Assembly (NCBI GenBank): GCA_035551355.1
Contig: DASZNF010000058.1
Coordinates: 19,177-83,176, forward strand
Direction of reading: 5' to 3'
Origin: DATATV01 sp035551355
Lineage (GTDB): Bacteria; Actinomycetota; Actinomycetes; Mycobacteriales; Pseudonocardiaceae
Length of the DNA: 64,000 bases
Shown: piece by piece, positions 47,670 through 57,071 of the stretch
Position numbering within the stretch: the stretch's first letter is position 1
How the letters are laid out: each line of letters opens with the position of its first letter
Translations under genes and position numbers: made by a program
The notes under the pieces: model-generated
What the model saw: the letters and a program-made list of their open reading frames with translations, nothing else
The model's database searches: none
What the model was told of the DNA's origin: nothing

Positions 47670-49016
47670 GTGCCGATCCTCTGCCTGGACGTCGGCTCCA
47701 CCTGGACCAAGGGTGCGCTGGTGGACGCCGACGGGCGGCTTTCGGGCACCGCGCAGCACGCCACCACCCCGCCCGAGGTGTGCGCGGGCATCGACGCGGT
47801 GACCGCCGAACTCGGCGCGGCCGGCGCCCCGGTGCTGGCCTGCTCGTCCGCGGGCGGTGGGCTGCGGCTGGCCGTGGTGGGGCAGGAGCGGCTGGTCAGC
47901 GCGGAGGCCGCGTACCGGGTCGCGTTGTCGGCCGGGGCCAGGGTGGTGCACGTTTCCGCGGGCGAACTGGACGGTCCCGGCTTGCGCGAGTTGCGGGCGG
48001 CGCGGCCCGATGTGGTGTTGCTGGCCGGTGGCACCGACGGTGGTGACACCCAGGTGCTGCTGCACAACGCGCGGCGGCTGGCGGCCAACCGGATCGGCTG
48101 CCCGATCGTGTTGGCGGGCAACGCTTCCGCCCGCGACGAGGCTGCCGAACTGTTGCGGGCCAAGGGCCGCACGGTCATCGTCACCGAGAATGTGTTGCCG
48201 GACGTGGGAGAGCTGGCGCCCGGCCCGGCCCGCGCGGCGATCCGCTCGGTGTTCCTGGAGCACGTGATCGGCGGCCGGGGCCTGTCCCGGGGCCGCCGGT
48301 TCGCCCGGCTGGTGCGCACCGTGACCCCGGACGCGGTGCTGGTCGGCGTGGCCCGGCTGGCCGCGCTGCTGGCCGCCGATGAGGCGTCCGAGTCGGGCGC
48401 GGTGCTGGTCACCGACGTCGGCGGGGCGACCACGGACGTCTACTCGGCGGTGTCCGCACCGGCCGGGCCGGAACAGCACGCGGTGGCGCTGCCGGCCGAC
48501 CGGCGCACCGTGGAGGGCGATATCGGCATGCGCTGGTCGGCCCCTGGCGTGGTGGCCGAAGCGCTGGCCGAGCGGCTGCTCACCGAGACCGAGGCCGACA
48601 CGCTGCGGCCGGCGGCGCGGCGCCGGGCACACGCGGTGGACTTCCTCCCGGCCGACGCCGCCGAGACCGCGGTGGACACCCGGATCGCCGCGCTGGCCGC
48701 GATCCTGGCGCTGCGCCGCCACCTGCGGCTGGTCGAGGGCCGGCTGGGGCCGCGCGGCGCGGCGCTGCTGGTGCTGTCCGGCGGCGTGTTCCGCCATGCC
48801 AGTCCCGACCAACTGTCCACAGTGGAGGAAGCGCTGCGTGCCGATCCGTTGCTGCGCCCGGTGTTGCGGCACGCCCGGGTCATGGTGGACGAGCGCTACG
48901 TGCTCGCCCCGGCCGGTCTGCTGGCCGAGGACGAGCAGGCGGAGCTCGCCGATCGGCTACTACGCGCGGCGCTTCTGGCCGGGCAGCCGGAACAGCACCG
49001 GCTGGTCGGTGGTTGA
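47670..49016 (+). CDS. MutL-family (glutamate mutase associated) ASKHA ATPase-like protein
   Basis: The 448-residue protein starts PILCLDVGSTWTKGALV (phosphate-1 motif) and has LACSSAGGGLRLAVVG, VVLLAGGTDGGDTQVLLHNA, VLVTDVGGATTDVYSAV (phosphate-2 motif) and LLVLSGGVF. This matches the MutL family encoded beside coenzyme-B12 glutamate mutase (mutS/mutE), probably a reactivase or chaperone. No glutamate mutase or other B12 enzyme is in the window, so this is an orphan copy. GTG 47670 follows the RmlB-like stop by 3 bp. Its 3' end overlaps the convergent lipase-like gene by 57 bp. Confidence 0.85.
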   Translation: MPILCLDVGSTWTKGALVDADGRLSGTAQHATTPPEVCAGIDAVTAELGAAGAPVLACSSAGGGLRLAVVGQERLVSAEAAYRVALSAGARVVHVSAGELDGPGLRELRAARPDVVLLAGGTDGGDTQVLLHNARRLAANRIGCPIVLAGNASARDEAAELLRAKGRTVIVTENVLPDVGELAPGPARAAIRSVFLEHVIGGRGLSRGRRFARLVRTVTPDAVLVGVARLAALLAADEASESGAVLVTDVGGATTDVYSAVSAPAGPEQHAVALPADRRTVEGDIGMRWSAPGVVAEALAERLLTETEADTLRPAARRRAHAVDFLPADAAETAVDTRIAALAAILALRRHLRLVEGRLGPRGAALLVLSGGVFRHASPDQLSTVEEALRADPLLRPVLRHARVMVDERYVLAPAGLLAEDEQAELADRLLRAALLAGQPEQHRLVGG

Positions 49017-51353
49017 CGCGGGCGACTCCAGCCCGGCCGCGCACGCGACCGCCCGGTCCCACTCCGGATCGGAGTAGTAGTCGTGGTGCTTGAGCACCCC
49101 CGGCGCCCAGCGCCGGCCCGGCCGTGGGCTGCGCTCCGGGTCGGGCAGCCAGTGGTCGCCGCCGAGCACCAGCGCGCCGGTCGGCCCCTCGGTCGCGGTG
49201 GGCAGCGCGCCACAGGCCTGCCCGTCGTCCTGGAAGCCGACGCCGATCAGCTTGCCGTTGACCACCTGGCGCTCCCAGGTGGTCAGCCCGCCGCCGATCG
49301 GGTCGGTGCCCCGGCACATCGCCCGCCAGCGGCCCTCCATCAGCCCGAACATGTGCACCAGCCCGTCGTGCGGCACCACCGCCGGGAACGCCCGCGGATA
49401 GGCCCACTGCAGCGGCGAACCGGCCACCACCATGCCCAGCCGCTCCCGTTCGATCGGACTGGTGCGGGACATCAGCCGCGCCATGGCCGCGGTGACCAGC
49501 ACGGTGCCCTGGCTGTGCCCGGTCAGCACCACCCGGGTGGCCGGATCGGCCAGGTATTCCTCGGCTCGGTCGGCCAGCTCCGGCACCACCTTCAGCGCGT
49601 AGCACGGCGGCACCACCGGGTGCGCCTCGCGCGGCCAGAAGCAGGCCAGATCGGCCAGGCCGCCCAGGTGCCGGGCGGTGTCGGGCTTGCGCGCGGCCAC
49701 GTACACCTCGCGCAGCAGCGAACCGGCCAGCAACAGCAGCGCGGTCACCCCGATGCCGGACAGCGGTTCGGACCAGGTCGGCGGCAGTGCCCCGGACAGC
49801 CACGGCACCCCGGACACCAGCGCGCCGATGGCCAGCACCGCGGCCAGCGCCTCCACCCCGTGGTGGGCGTGCCGACGCTCCCGCTCGGCCCACCACCAGG
49901 CCGAGGCCGCCTTGCTGGCGTCGGCCGGCCGGTCCTTGTGCAGCAGGCCGACCATCGGCGGCACGCCCTGCTTGGTGCGCTTGGCGACGATCCGCCGCAC
50001 CAGCATGACCACCCCGAGCAGCACCGCGCCCAGCACGGCCAGCCCGCCCGCGACGCCCCAGAGCAGGGTCAGGTAGGCGTATCCGTCGGGCAGGGCCAGC
50101 GGCGCGCCGCCCAGGGCCTGGCGGACCACGATGCCCACCCCGGCGCCGAACCCGCCGCCCAGGAAGCAGGCCACGGTCAGGAACGGCGCGGCGATCCAGC
50201 CGCCGGCCCACGGCCGCAGCTGGCGCGGCTGGGCCGCCCAGCCCGGCCGGGCCAGCAGCGCCAGCGGGGCCAGCAGCACGCCGAGCAGCACGCAGGCCGC
50301 GGCCAGGGCCAGTGTCAGGTCCTGCAGGGTGGCGTTGGTGCCGGGCAGCGTGCCGTTCGGATGCGGCACCACCGGCACGATCGCCAGCACCAGCAGCAGG
50401 GACAGCGCGATCAGGGTGCGGCGGGTCCCGGTCCGCAGTCCGAACCTGGTCAGCCTGCGGGTCGGCTCGCCACGGGTCCCGGTCGGGTCGACGAAGATCA
50501 TCGCGCCCAGCAGGCACAGCCCGAGCAGCACCAGACTGGCCACCCAGCAGACGTGCGCGGCCAGGCCGGGCAGCGGGCCGCCGGGGCCGCCGAAGGCCAG
50601 CAGCGCGATCACGGTCAGCCCGCCGGCCAGGTGCAGGGCGCGCAGCGCGGGCGCGTCCGGGTCGGCCAGCCGGCCCGTGCCGGGCAGCCCGGACAGCACG
50701 TGCGGCGCGTCCGGCTCCGGCGCTCGGGGCGGGGGTACGTCGACCTTCCAGTTGACCCGGGACACCCGGGTCACCACGTACAGCACGATCAGCATCGGGA
50801 GCAGGCCGATCGCGGTGCGCAGCATCGGCAGGTCCCGGAACGACTCCGGCGCGACGGCGTGCAGGCAGCCCGCGCCCGGGGCCAGGCACTGCGCGGCGAA
50901 CAGGTCCAGCGCGGCCGCGGCCACCTGGCCGACGAGCAGCATGGTCAGCAGCAACGCGGCCAGCCGCAGCACCGCACGGCACCACCAGGACAGCGCGCGG
51001 GCGATCCGGCTGCCCTCGCGCACCGGCGGCAGCATCCAGGAGGCCACGTTGGCCAGGGAGAACGGGAACAGCAGGGCCCAGATGGCCTTGGCCGCGCCGC
51101 CCGAGGTCATGGCGCCCCAGACGTAACCCTCCAGGGTGCGCGGCAGCGGTCGGCCCTCGGCCTTGAGCACCGGTCCCGGAGCCGGCCTGCGCAGCCGGTC
51201 GGCCGGGCGGACCAGCCGGCCCACTCCGTCCCCGGCCACGTCGACCGCGGCGACCGAGTCGACCAGGTCCTCCGGGGTGGTGCCCAGGATGCCGTGCACG
51301 CGCAGTTCCACCACTCGCGTGTCCGGTCCAGGGAGGAGCACTTCTCGCACCAT
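48960..51353 (-). CDS. Polytopic membrane protein with C-terminal lipase-like alpha/beta-hydrolase motif
   Basis: The 797-residue protein begins with a short region (VVELRVHGILGTTPEDLVD) that resembles the first strand and oxyanion region of lipases. About a dozen hydrophobic helices run through the middle. The C-terminal part has VVLTGHSQGTVLVTAAMARL with the nucleophile Ser near residue 613, then GSPLQWAYPRAFP and the His region HHDYYSDPEWD. The GxSxG element and the HG motif make a serine hydrolase on the membrane likely; substrate unknown. The split of the hydrolase by the membrane block is odd. ATG 51353 follows GAGAAAG. It is divergent from sahH. Confidence 0.75.
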   Translation of the reverse strand: MVREVLLPGPDTRVVELRVHGILGTTPEDLVDSVAAVDVAGDGVGRLVRPADRLRRPAPGPVLKAEGRPLPRTLEGYVWGAMTSGGAAKAIWALLFPFSLANVASWMLPPVREGSRIARALSWWCRAVLRLAALLLTMLLVGQVAAAALDLFAAQCLAPGAGCLHAVAPESFRDLPMLRTAIGLLPMLIVLYVVTRVSRVNWKVDVPPPRAPEPDAPHVLSGLPGTGRLADPDAPALRALHLAGGLTVIALLAFGGPGGPLPGLAAHVCWVASLVLLGLCLLGAMIFVDPTGTRGEPTRRLTRFGLRTGTRRTLIALSLLLVLAIVPVVPHPNGTLPGTNATLQDLTLALAAACVLLGVLLAPLALLARPGWAAQPRQLRPWAGGWIAAPFLTVACFLGGGFGAGVGIVVRQALGGAPLALPDGYAYLTLLWGVAGGLAVLGAVLLGVVMLVRRIVAKRTKQGVPPMVGLLHKDRPADASKAASAWWWAERERRHAHHGVEALAAVLAIGALVSGVPWLSGALPPTWSEPLSGIGVTALLLLAGSLLREVYVAARKPDTARHLGGLADLACFWPREAHPVVPPCYALKVVPELADRAEEYLADPATRVVLTGHSQGTVLVTAAMARLMSRTSPIERERLGMVVAGSPLQWAYPRAFPAVVPHDGLVHMFGLMEGRWRAMCRGTDPIGGGLTTWERQVVNGKLIGVGFQDDGQACGALPTATEGPTGALVLGGDHWLPDPERSPRPGRRWAPGVLKHHDYYSDPEWDRAVACAAGLESPASTTDQPVLFRLPGQKRRA

Positions 51354-51420
51354 CTTTCTCAGCTGTCGGTCGTAGGCATGAGGGACAAGCTACGGCCTGA
51401 GCACGCCACAAGTGGGCCGG

Positions 51421-51426
51421 TAGGGT
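51421..51426 (+). promoter_or_regulatory. -10 element TAGGGT upstream of sahH
   Basis: TAGGGT lies 33 nt before the sahH ATG; a start near 51433 leaves a leader of about 27 nt that contains the GGGAGG ribosome site. No SAH riboswitch fits in so short a leader. Confidence 0.45.
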
Positions 51427-51459
51427 TGACCGAAACTAAAAGTTGGGAGGGAAACAGCC

Positions 51460-52932
<1,473 letters not shown>

Positions 52933-52965
52933 GTCCCCTCCGAGGATTCATCGAGGTCACCACGG

Positions 52966-53005
52966 GCAGGTCCCCCGCCGGCCACCAGGTCGGCGGGGGA
53001 CCTGC
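52966..53005 (+). terminator. Strong terminator hairpin after sahH
   Basis: GCAGGTCCCCCGCCG (52966-52980) pairs perfectly with CGGCGGGGGACCTGC (52991-53005) across a 10-nt loop, 34 bp after the sahH stop. A T-run is absent. Confidence 0.85.
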
Positions 53006-53015
53006 TCACAAGTGG

Positions 53016-53045
53016 GTGACGGACGCTAGATAACAGTGCTATAAA
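53016..53045 (+). promoter_or_regulatory. Promoter of the Ser/Thr-rich gene (GTGACG-N18-TATAAA)
   Basis: TATAAA (53040-53045) is a near-perfect -10 box, unusual in this GC-rich DNA, with GTGACG (53016-53021) as a weaker -35. It follows the sahH terminator directly. Confidence 0.55.
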
Positions 53046-53120
53046 GGCGACGCACAGTAGCGCTTTGGTACGAGATCGATGAGTCTGAACGGTGACATCC
53101 ACCGGACGGAGGTAGTGCAG

Positions 53121-53846
53121 GTGAGTTCCAATACTCACGGTGAATGGTTCGACCGGGATTACGACCGGTACGGGGACGACACCCCGACCGACGTGCATCC
53201 GGTCGTGCAGCGGCCCATCTCGGTAGCGGCGCTGCTGAAGCGCGAGGGGCACGACACGCCCAGCCAGGAGGGCATGACCCGGCGCACCCTGACCGGGGTG
53301 GCGGCCGGTGCCGTGATGGTGTTCAGCGCGGCCGTGGGGAGCCTGCTGCTGCACCACGGCGACACCCCGACCGGAACCCTGGCCGGCTCGGCCAACGGCG
53401 ACGTGCTCGCCGCCGACGGCACGGTGGCCGGCCAGCCCGCTGCCGCGCAGCCGAGCACCCAGACCAGCACGCACGTCGCGTCGACCCCGGCGGCCACGCC
53501 CAAGTCCGTGACGATCGCGCCCAAGACCGACACCACGCACCGGGCCACCGGCAACACGGCCCCCGTGGTGAGCACCCCGGCCACCACGCCGACCAACGGC
53601 TCGACTTCGGGTTCGACGGCGTCCACCCAGTCGGCGTCCACGCCGTCCTCCTCGACGCCGTCCTCTTCGTCGTCGAGCAGCAGCACGTCGAGCAACACCG
53701 GCGGGTCGACCAGCAGCTCGACCCCGAGCAGCTCCTCCTCGTCGTCCGGATCGACCACCACGTCCAACAACGGCGGCCTGGTCGGCACCGTGACCGGCGT
53801 GGTCGGCGACGTCACCGCGCCGGTCTTCAGCTGGTTCGGCGGCTGA
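53121..53846 (+). CDS. Ser/Thr-rich single-pass membrane protein, unknown function
   Basis: The GTG at 53121 has GGAGG 8 nt upstream; ATG 53079 in the same frame lacks a ribosome site but cannot be excluded. The 241-residue product has an acidic cytoplasmic part (HGEWFDRDYDRYGDDTPTDVH), basic RR, one membrane helix (LTGVAAGAVMVFSAAVGSLLL) and an outer part rich in Ser, Thr, Pro and Ala, with runs of up to eight Ser. It closes with a Gly/Val segment (GLVGTVTGVVGDVTAPVFSWF). The Ser/Thr stretch may span the wall and may be glycosylated. No family was recognised. Confidence 0.7.
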   Translation: MSSNTHGEWFDRDYDRYGDDTPTDVHPVVQRPISVAALLKREGHDTPSQEGMTRRTLTGVAAGAVMVFSAAVGSLLLHHGDTPTGTLAGSANGDVLAADGTVAGQPAAAQPSTQTSTHVASTPAATPKSVTIAPKTDTTHRATGNTAPVVSTPATTPTNGSTSGSTASTQSASTPSSSTPSSSSSSSSTSSNTGGSTSSSTPSSSSSSSGSTTTSNNGGLVGTVTGVVGDVTAPVFSWFGG

Positions 53847-53864
53847 TCGGCTACACCGGTCGGC

Positions 53865-53870
53865 CACAAT
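53865..53870 (+). promoter_or_regulatory. -10-like CACAAT before leaderless tmk
   Basis: CACAAT is 7 nt before GTG 53878; the same CACAATGG stands before wbbL (27219). No ribosome site is visible. Confidence 0.45.
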
Positions 53871-53877
53871 GGCCCAC

Positions 53878-54519
53878 GTGGGCAGACTGGTTGTCATCGA
53901 AGGACTGGACGGGGCGGGTAAACGCACCCTCGCCAACGGGCTGATCGAGGCGCTGACCGCGCGTGGGGCCACCACGGCGCGGTTGGCCTTTCCCCGCTAC
54001 GACCGCAGCGTCACCGCCGACCTGGTGCGGGACGCGCTGCACGGCGGCCTGGGCGACCTGGCCGACTCGGTGCACGGCATGGCGGTGCTGTTCGCGCTCG
54101 ACCGGTTGGGCGCCCGGGAGGAAATCACTTCCGCGCTCGCGGCTCACGACGTGTTGTTGTTGGACCGTTATGTGGCGTCCAATGCCGCCTATGGCGCGGC
54201 CCGGCTGCAGCAGGACGCGCATGGCGAGTTCGTGGAGTGGGTGCGGGCACTGGAAATCGACCGATTCGCATTGCCGTCACCGGACGCGCACATTCTGCTA
54301 CGCGTGCCGGTGGACGTCGCCGCCGACCGGGCCGCGTACCGGGAGAGCACCGAGGCCGACCGGGCCCGCGATCGGTTCGAATCCGATGGAGGCCTGCAAT
54401 CCCGCTGCGCCAAGGTCTACGACCAGCTCGCGGCCGGAAACTGGCTGGCCCCATGGCACGTGGCCGACGGCGTGACACGCGCTGATCCGGTGGAATTGGC
54501 CGCAGCGTTACTGGCCTGA
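53878..54519 (+). CDS. tmk: Thymidylate kinase (Tmk)
   Basis: Tmk phosphorylates dTMP to dTDP. The 213-residue protein has the P-loop EGLDGAGKRTLANGL, FPRYDRS, the DR-Y motif LLLDRYVASNAAYGAA and a LID-type stretch RAAYRESTEADRARDRFE. The form GAGKRT (instead of GxGKST) is shared with mycobacterial Tmk. The start GTG 53878 lines up with mycobacterial Tmk; ATG 53869 upstream would add three residues. It lies directly before mtrA as in M. tuberculosis. Confidence 0.92.
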   Translation: MGRLVVIEGLDGAGKRTLANGLIEALTARGATTARLAFPRYDRSVTADLVRDALHGGLGDLADSVHGMAVLFALDRLGAREEITSALAAHDVLLLDRYVASNAAYGAARLQQDAHGEFVEWVRALEIDRFALPSPDAHILLRVPVDVAADRAAYRESTEADRARDRFESDGGLQSRCAKVYDQLAAGNWLAPWHVADGVTRADPVELAAALLA

Positions 54520-54610
54520 CCCCGGCCGGATGTGGACAATCGAGGAAATGGCGCACGACTTAGCCGAGGTGCCGCACAGCCCCCTGACCGGCAATGCGAC
54601 GATATTGCCC

Positions 54611-55288
54611 ATGAAGGCACGTGTGCTGGTGGTTGACGACGATCCGGCGTTGGCGGAAATGTTGACGATCGTGCTGCGGGGCGAGGGCTTCGACACCGCG
54701 GTGGTCGGCGACGGCGCCCGCGCACTGCCCGCGTTGCGTGAGTTCAAGCCGGATCTGGTGTTGCTGGACCTGATGCTGCCCGGCATGAACGGAATCGACG
54801 TCTGCAAGGCGATTCGCGGCGAATCCGGTGTCCCGGTGGTCATGCTGACCGCCAAGACCGACACCGTGGACATCGTGCTGGGTCTGGAGTCCGGCGCGGA
54901 CGACTACGTGGTCAAGCCGTTCAAGCCCAAGGAACTGGTGGCACGCATCCGGGCCCGCCTGCGGCGCACCGAGTCCGAGCCGGCCGAGTCGCTGACCATC
55001 GGCGACCTGACCATCGACGTGCCCGGCCACGAGGTGCAGCGCGACGGGGTGGCCATCCAGCTCACCCCGCTGGAGTTCGATCTGCTGGTCGCGCTGGCCC
55101 GCAAGCCGCGCCAGGTGTTCACCCGCGAGGTGCTGCTGGAGCAGGTCTGGGGTTACCGGCACGCCGCCGACACCCGGCTGGTCAACGTGCACGTGCAGCG
55201 GCTGCGGTCCAAGGTCGAGCGCGACCCGGAGCACCCCGAGGTGGTGCTGACCGTGCGCGGGGTCGGTTACAAGGCCGGCCCTCCGTGA
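54611..55288 (+). CDS. mtrA: Response regulator MtrA
   Basis: MtrA is the essential regulator of the MtrAB system, controlling cell division, wall hydrolases and replication-linked genes in actinobacteria. The 225-residue OmpR-type protein has VLVVDDDPALAEML, the phosphoacceptor Asp in LVLLDLMLPGMNG, VMLTAKTDTVD, VVKPFKPKEL and a DNA-binding domain ending LRSKVERDPEHPEVVLTVRGVGYKA. ATG 54611 matches the mycobacterial start. There is no clear ribosome site, so it may be leaderless (GACGAT 7 nt upstream). mtrB follows 16 bp later. Confidence 0.97.
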   Translation: MKARVLVVDDDPALAEMLTIVLRGEGFDTAVVGDGARALPALREFKPDLVLLDLMLPGMNGIDVCKAIRGESGVPVVMLTAKTDTVDIVLGLESGADDYVVKPFKPKELVARIRARLRRTESEPAESLTIGDLTIDVPGHEVQRDGVAIQLTPLEFDLLVALARKPRQVFTREVLLEQVWGYRHAADTRLVNVHVQRLRSKVERDPEHPEVVLTVRGVGYKAGPP

Positions 55289-55304
55289 CCGGAAGAGTCC
55301 AGCC

Positions 55305-57071
55305 ATGAGCCTGGCCGTGCGGCGCGCGCTGCGGGTGGCCAGGCGGACCGCCGTCGTGCTGCGGCGCCGGGTGGCCGCATTCCCCGCCCTGTGGCGTAGT
55401 TCGCTGCAGGTGCGGGTCGTGGTCAGCACCCTGGCGCTGTGCTCGGCGGTGGTGTTCGTGCTGGGCATGGTGCTGGAGAACGAGATCACCAACCGGCTGC
55501 TGGCGGCCAAGCAGCAGGCCGCCGACACCCAGTTCGTCACCTCCCTGCGCAGCGCCAGCGACCAGCTGCGCGGGGTCAACCCGGGCTCGGACGACGTGCA
55601 GGCCCGGCTGCTCACCGCGTGGAACAGCCTGACCAGCACCGGCGGCAGCGGCGAGGCGGCCACCACGGCCTCGGCCTCGGCCGGCGCCTTCGAGGCGGTG
55701 CTGGCCGACGACAGCCTGGACAGCAACACCAACGGCACGGTCTCCGCGGGCCCGTACGCCGACGTGCCCAGTTCGCTGCGCCAGGCCGTGCTGTCCAGCA
55801 CCCAGGCGCAGACCCAGATCACCACGGTCCCCCGGGAGTCCGGCGCGGTGACCTTCCTGGTCATCGGCGATCAGGTGGTCGGCGCGTCCCAGCCGATGCA
55901 GCTCTACCTGTTGTTCCCGCTGACCCCGGAACAGCACATCACCGGCGTGGTGCAGGGCACCATGGTGGCCGGTGGCCTTGTCCTGGTATTGCTGCTGGCC
56001 AGCATCACGAATCTGGTGGTGCGCCAGGTGGTCCGGCCGGTGCGCCGGGCCGCGGAGATCGCCGAGCGGTTCGCCAACGGGCACCTGGACGAACGGGTCC
56101 GGGTGGTCGGCGAGGACGACGTGGCCCGGCTGGCCGAGTCCTACAACCAGATGGCTGAGAGCATCCAGGAGCAGATCAACCAGCTGGAGGAGTTCGGCCA
56201 GCTGCAACGCCGGTTCACCTCGGACGTGTCGCACGAGCTGCGCACCCCGCTGACCACGGTGCGGATGGCCGCGGACGTGTTGCACGCCTCCCGCGAGCAG
56301 TTCCCCAGCGGCCTGGCCCGGTCCACCGAGCTGATGGTGGACGAACTGGACCGGTTCGAGGCGTTGCTGGGCGACCTGCTGGAGATCAGCCGGCTGGACG
56401 CCGGGGTGGAGGAGCTGTCGGCCGAGCAGGTGGACGTGCGCGGCCTGGCCCGCAGCGCGGCGGCGTCGGTGGCCGGCATCGTTGGTGCGACCACCACCGA
56501 GATCGAGCTGCAGCTGCCCGAGGTCGAGGTCACCGCCGAGGTGGACGCCCCGCGGGTGGAGCGGATCCTGCGCAACCTGCTGGCCAACGCGGTGGACCAC
56601 GGCGAGGGCCTGCCGGTGCGGCTGACCGTGGGCTACGACGACCACGCGGTGGCGCTGGCCGTCCGCGACTACGGGGTGGGCCTGCGGGCGGGCGAGGAAG
56701 AGTTGGTGTTCAACCGGTTCTGGCGTGCCGACCCCTCGCGCAACCGGCGCACCGGCGGAACCGGCCTCGGCCTGGCCATCAGCCTGGAGGACGCGCGGCT
56801 GCACGGCGGCTGGCTGGAGGCGTGGTCGGAGCACGGGCAGGGCGCGTGTTTCCGGCTGACCCTGCCCCGCCGCCCGGACATCGAACTGACCAGCAGCCCA
56901 GTGCCCATGCCCCCGTCCAGCCTCGCGCGGGCCGACGAGCCCACCACCGGGTTCCCGGCCGACCCGGACGCCGAGCCCGGCTCGCCGAACGGCGCCGCCC
57001 CACCCGGCGCGCAGCCACCGGGCCCCACCGAACCGCCCGCCGACCCGGCGATCCATCTGGAGGTGCGGTGA
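55305..57071 (+). CDS. mtrB: Sensor histidine kinase MtrB
   Basis: MtrB is the membrane sensor that phosphorylates MtrA. The 588-residue protein has a basic N-terminus, membrane helices at about 38-60 and 220-242, an extracytoplasmic sensor loop between them, HAMP, the H-box DVSHELRTPLTTVRMA, the N-box LRNLLANAVDHGEGLPV and the G2 box GTGLGLAIS. The tail after about 530 is Pro/Gly-rich and likely disordered. The ATG at 55305 has GGAAGAG upstream. The stop overlaps the lpqB GTG (GTGA). Confidence 0.97.
   Translation: MSLAVRRALRVARRTAVVLRRRVAAFPALWRSSLQVRVVVSTLALCSAVVFVLGMVLENEITNRLLAAKQQAADTQFVTSLRSASDQLRGVNPGSDDVQARLLTAWNSLTSTGGSGEAATTASASAGAFEAVLADDSLDSNTNGTVSAGPYADVPSSLRQAVLSSTQAQTQITTVPRESGAVTFLVIGDQVVGASQPMQLYLLFPLTPEQHITGVVQGTMVAGGLVLVLLLASITNLVVRQVVRPVRRAAEIAERFANGHLDERVRVVGEDDVARLAESYNQMAESIQEQINQLEEFGQLQRRFTSDVSHELRTPLTTVRMAADVLHASREQFPSGLARSTELMVDELDRFEALLGDLLEISRLDAGVEELSAEQVDVRGLARSAAASVAGIVGATTTEIELQLPEVEVTAEVDAPRVERILRNLLANAVDHGEGLPVRLTVGYDDHAVALAVRDYGVGLRAGEEELVFNRFWRADPSRNRRTGGTGLGLAISLEDARLHGGWLEAWSEHGQGACFRLTLPRRPDIELTSSPVPMPPSSLARADEPTTGFPADPDAEPGSPNGAAPPGAQPPGPTEPPADPAIHLEVR

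Noticed and set aside
51361..51459. SAH riboswitch upstream of sahH
   Set aside because: The leader after the likely -10 is only about 27 nt, too short for the aptamer, and no matching stems were seen.
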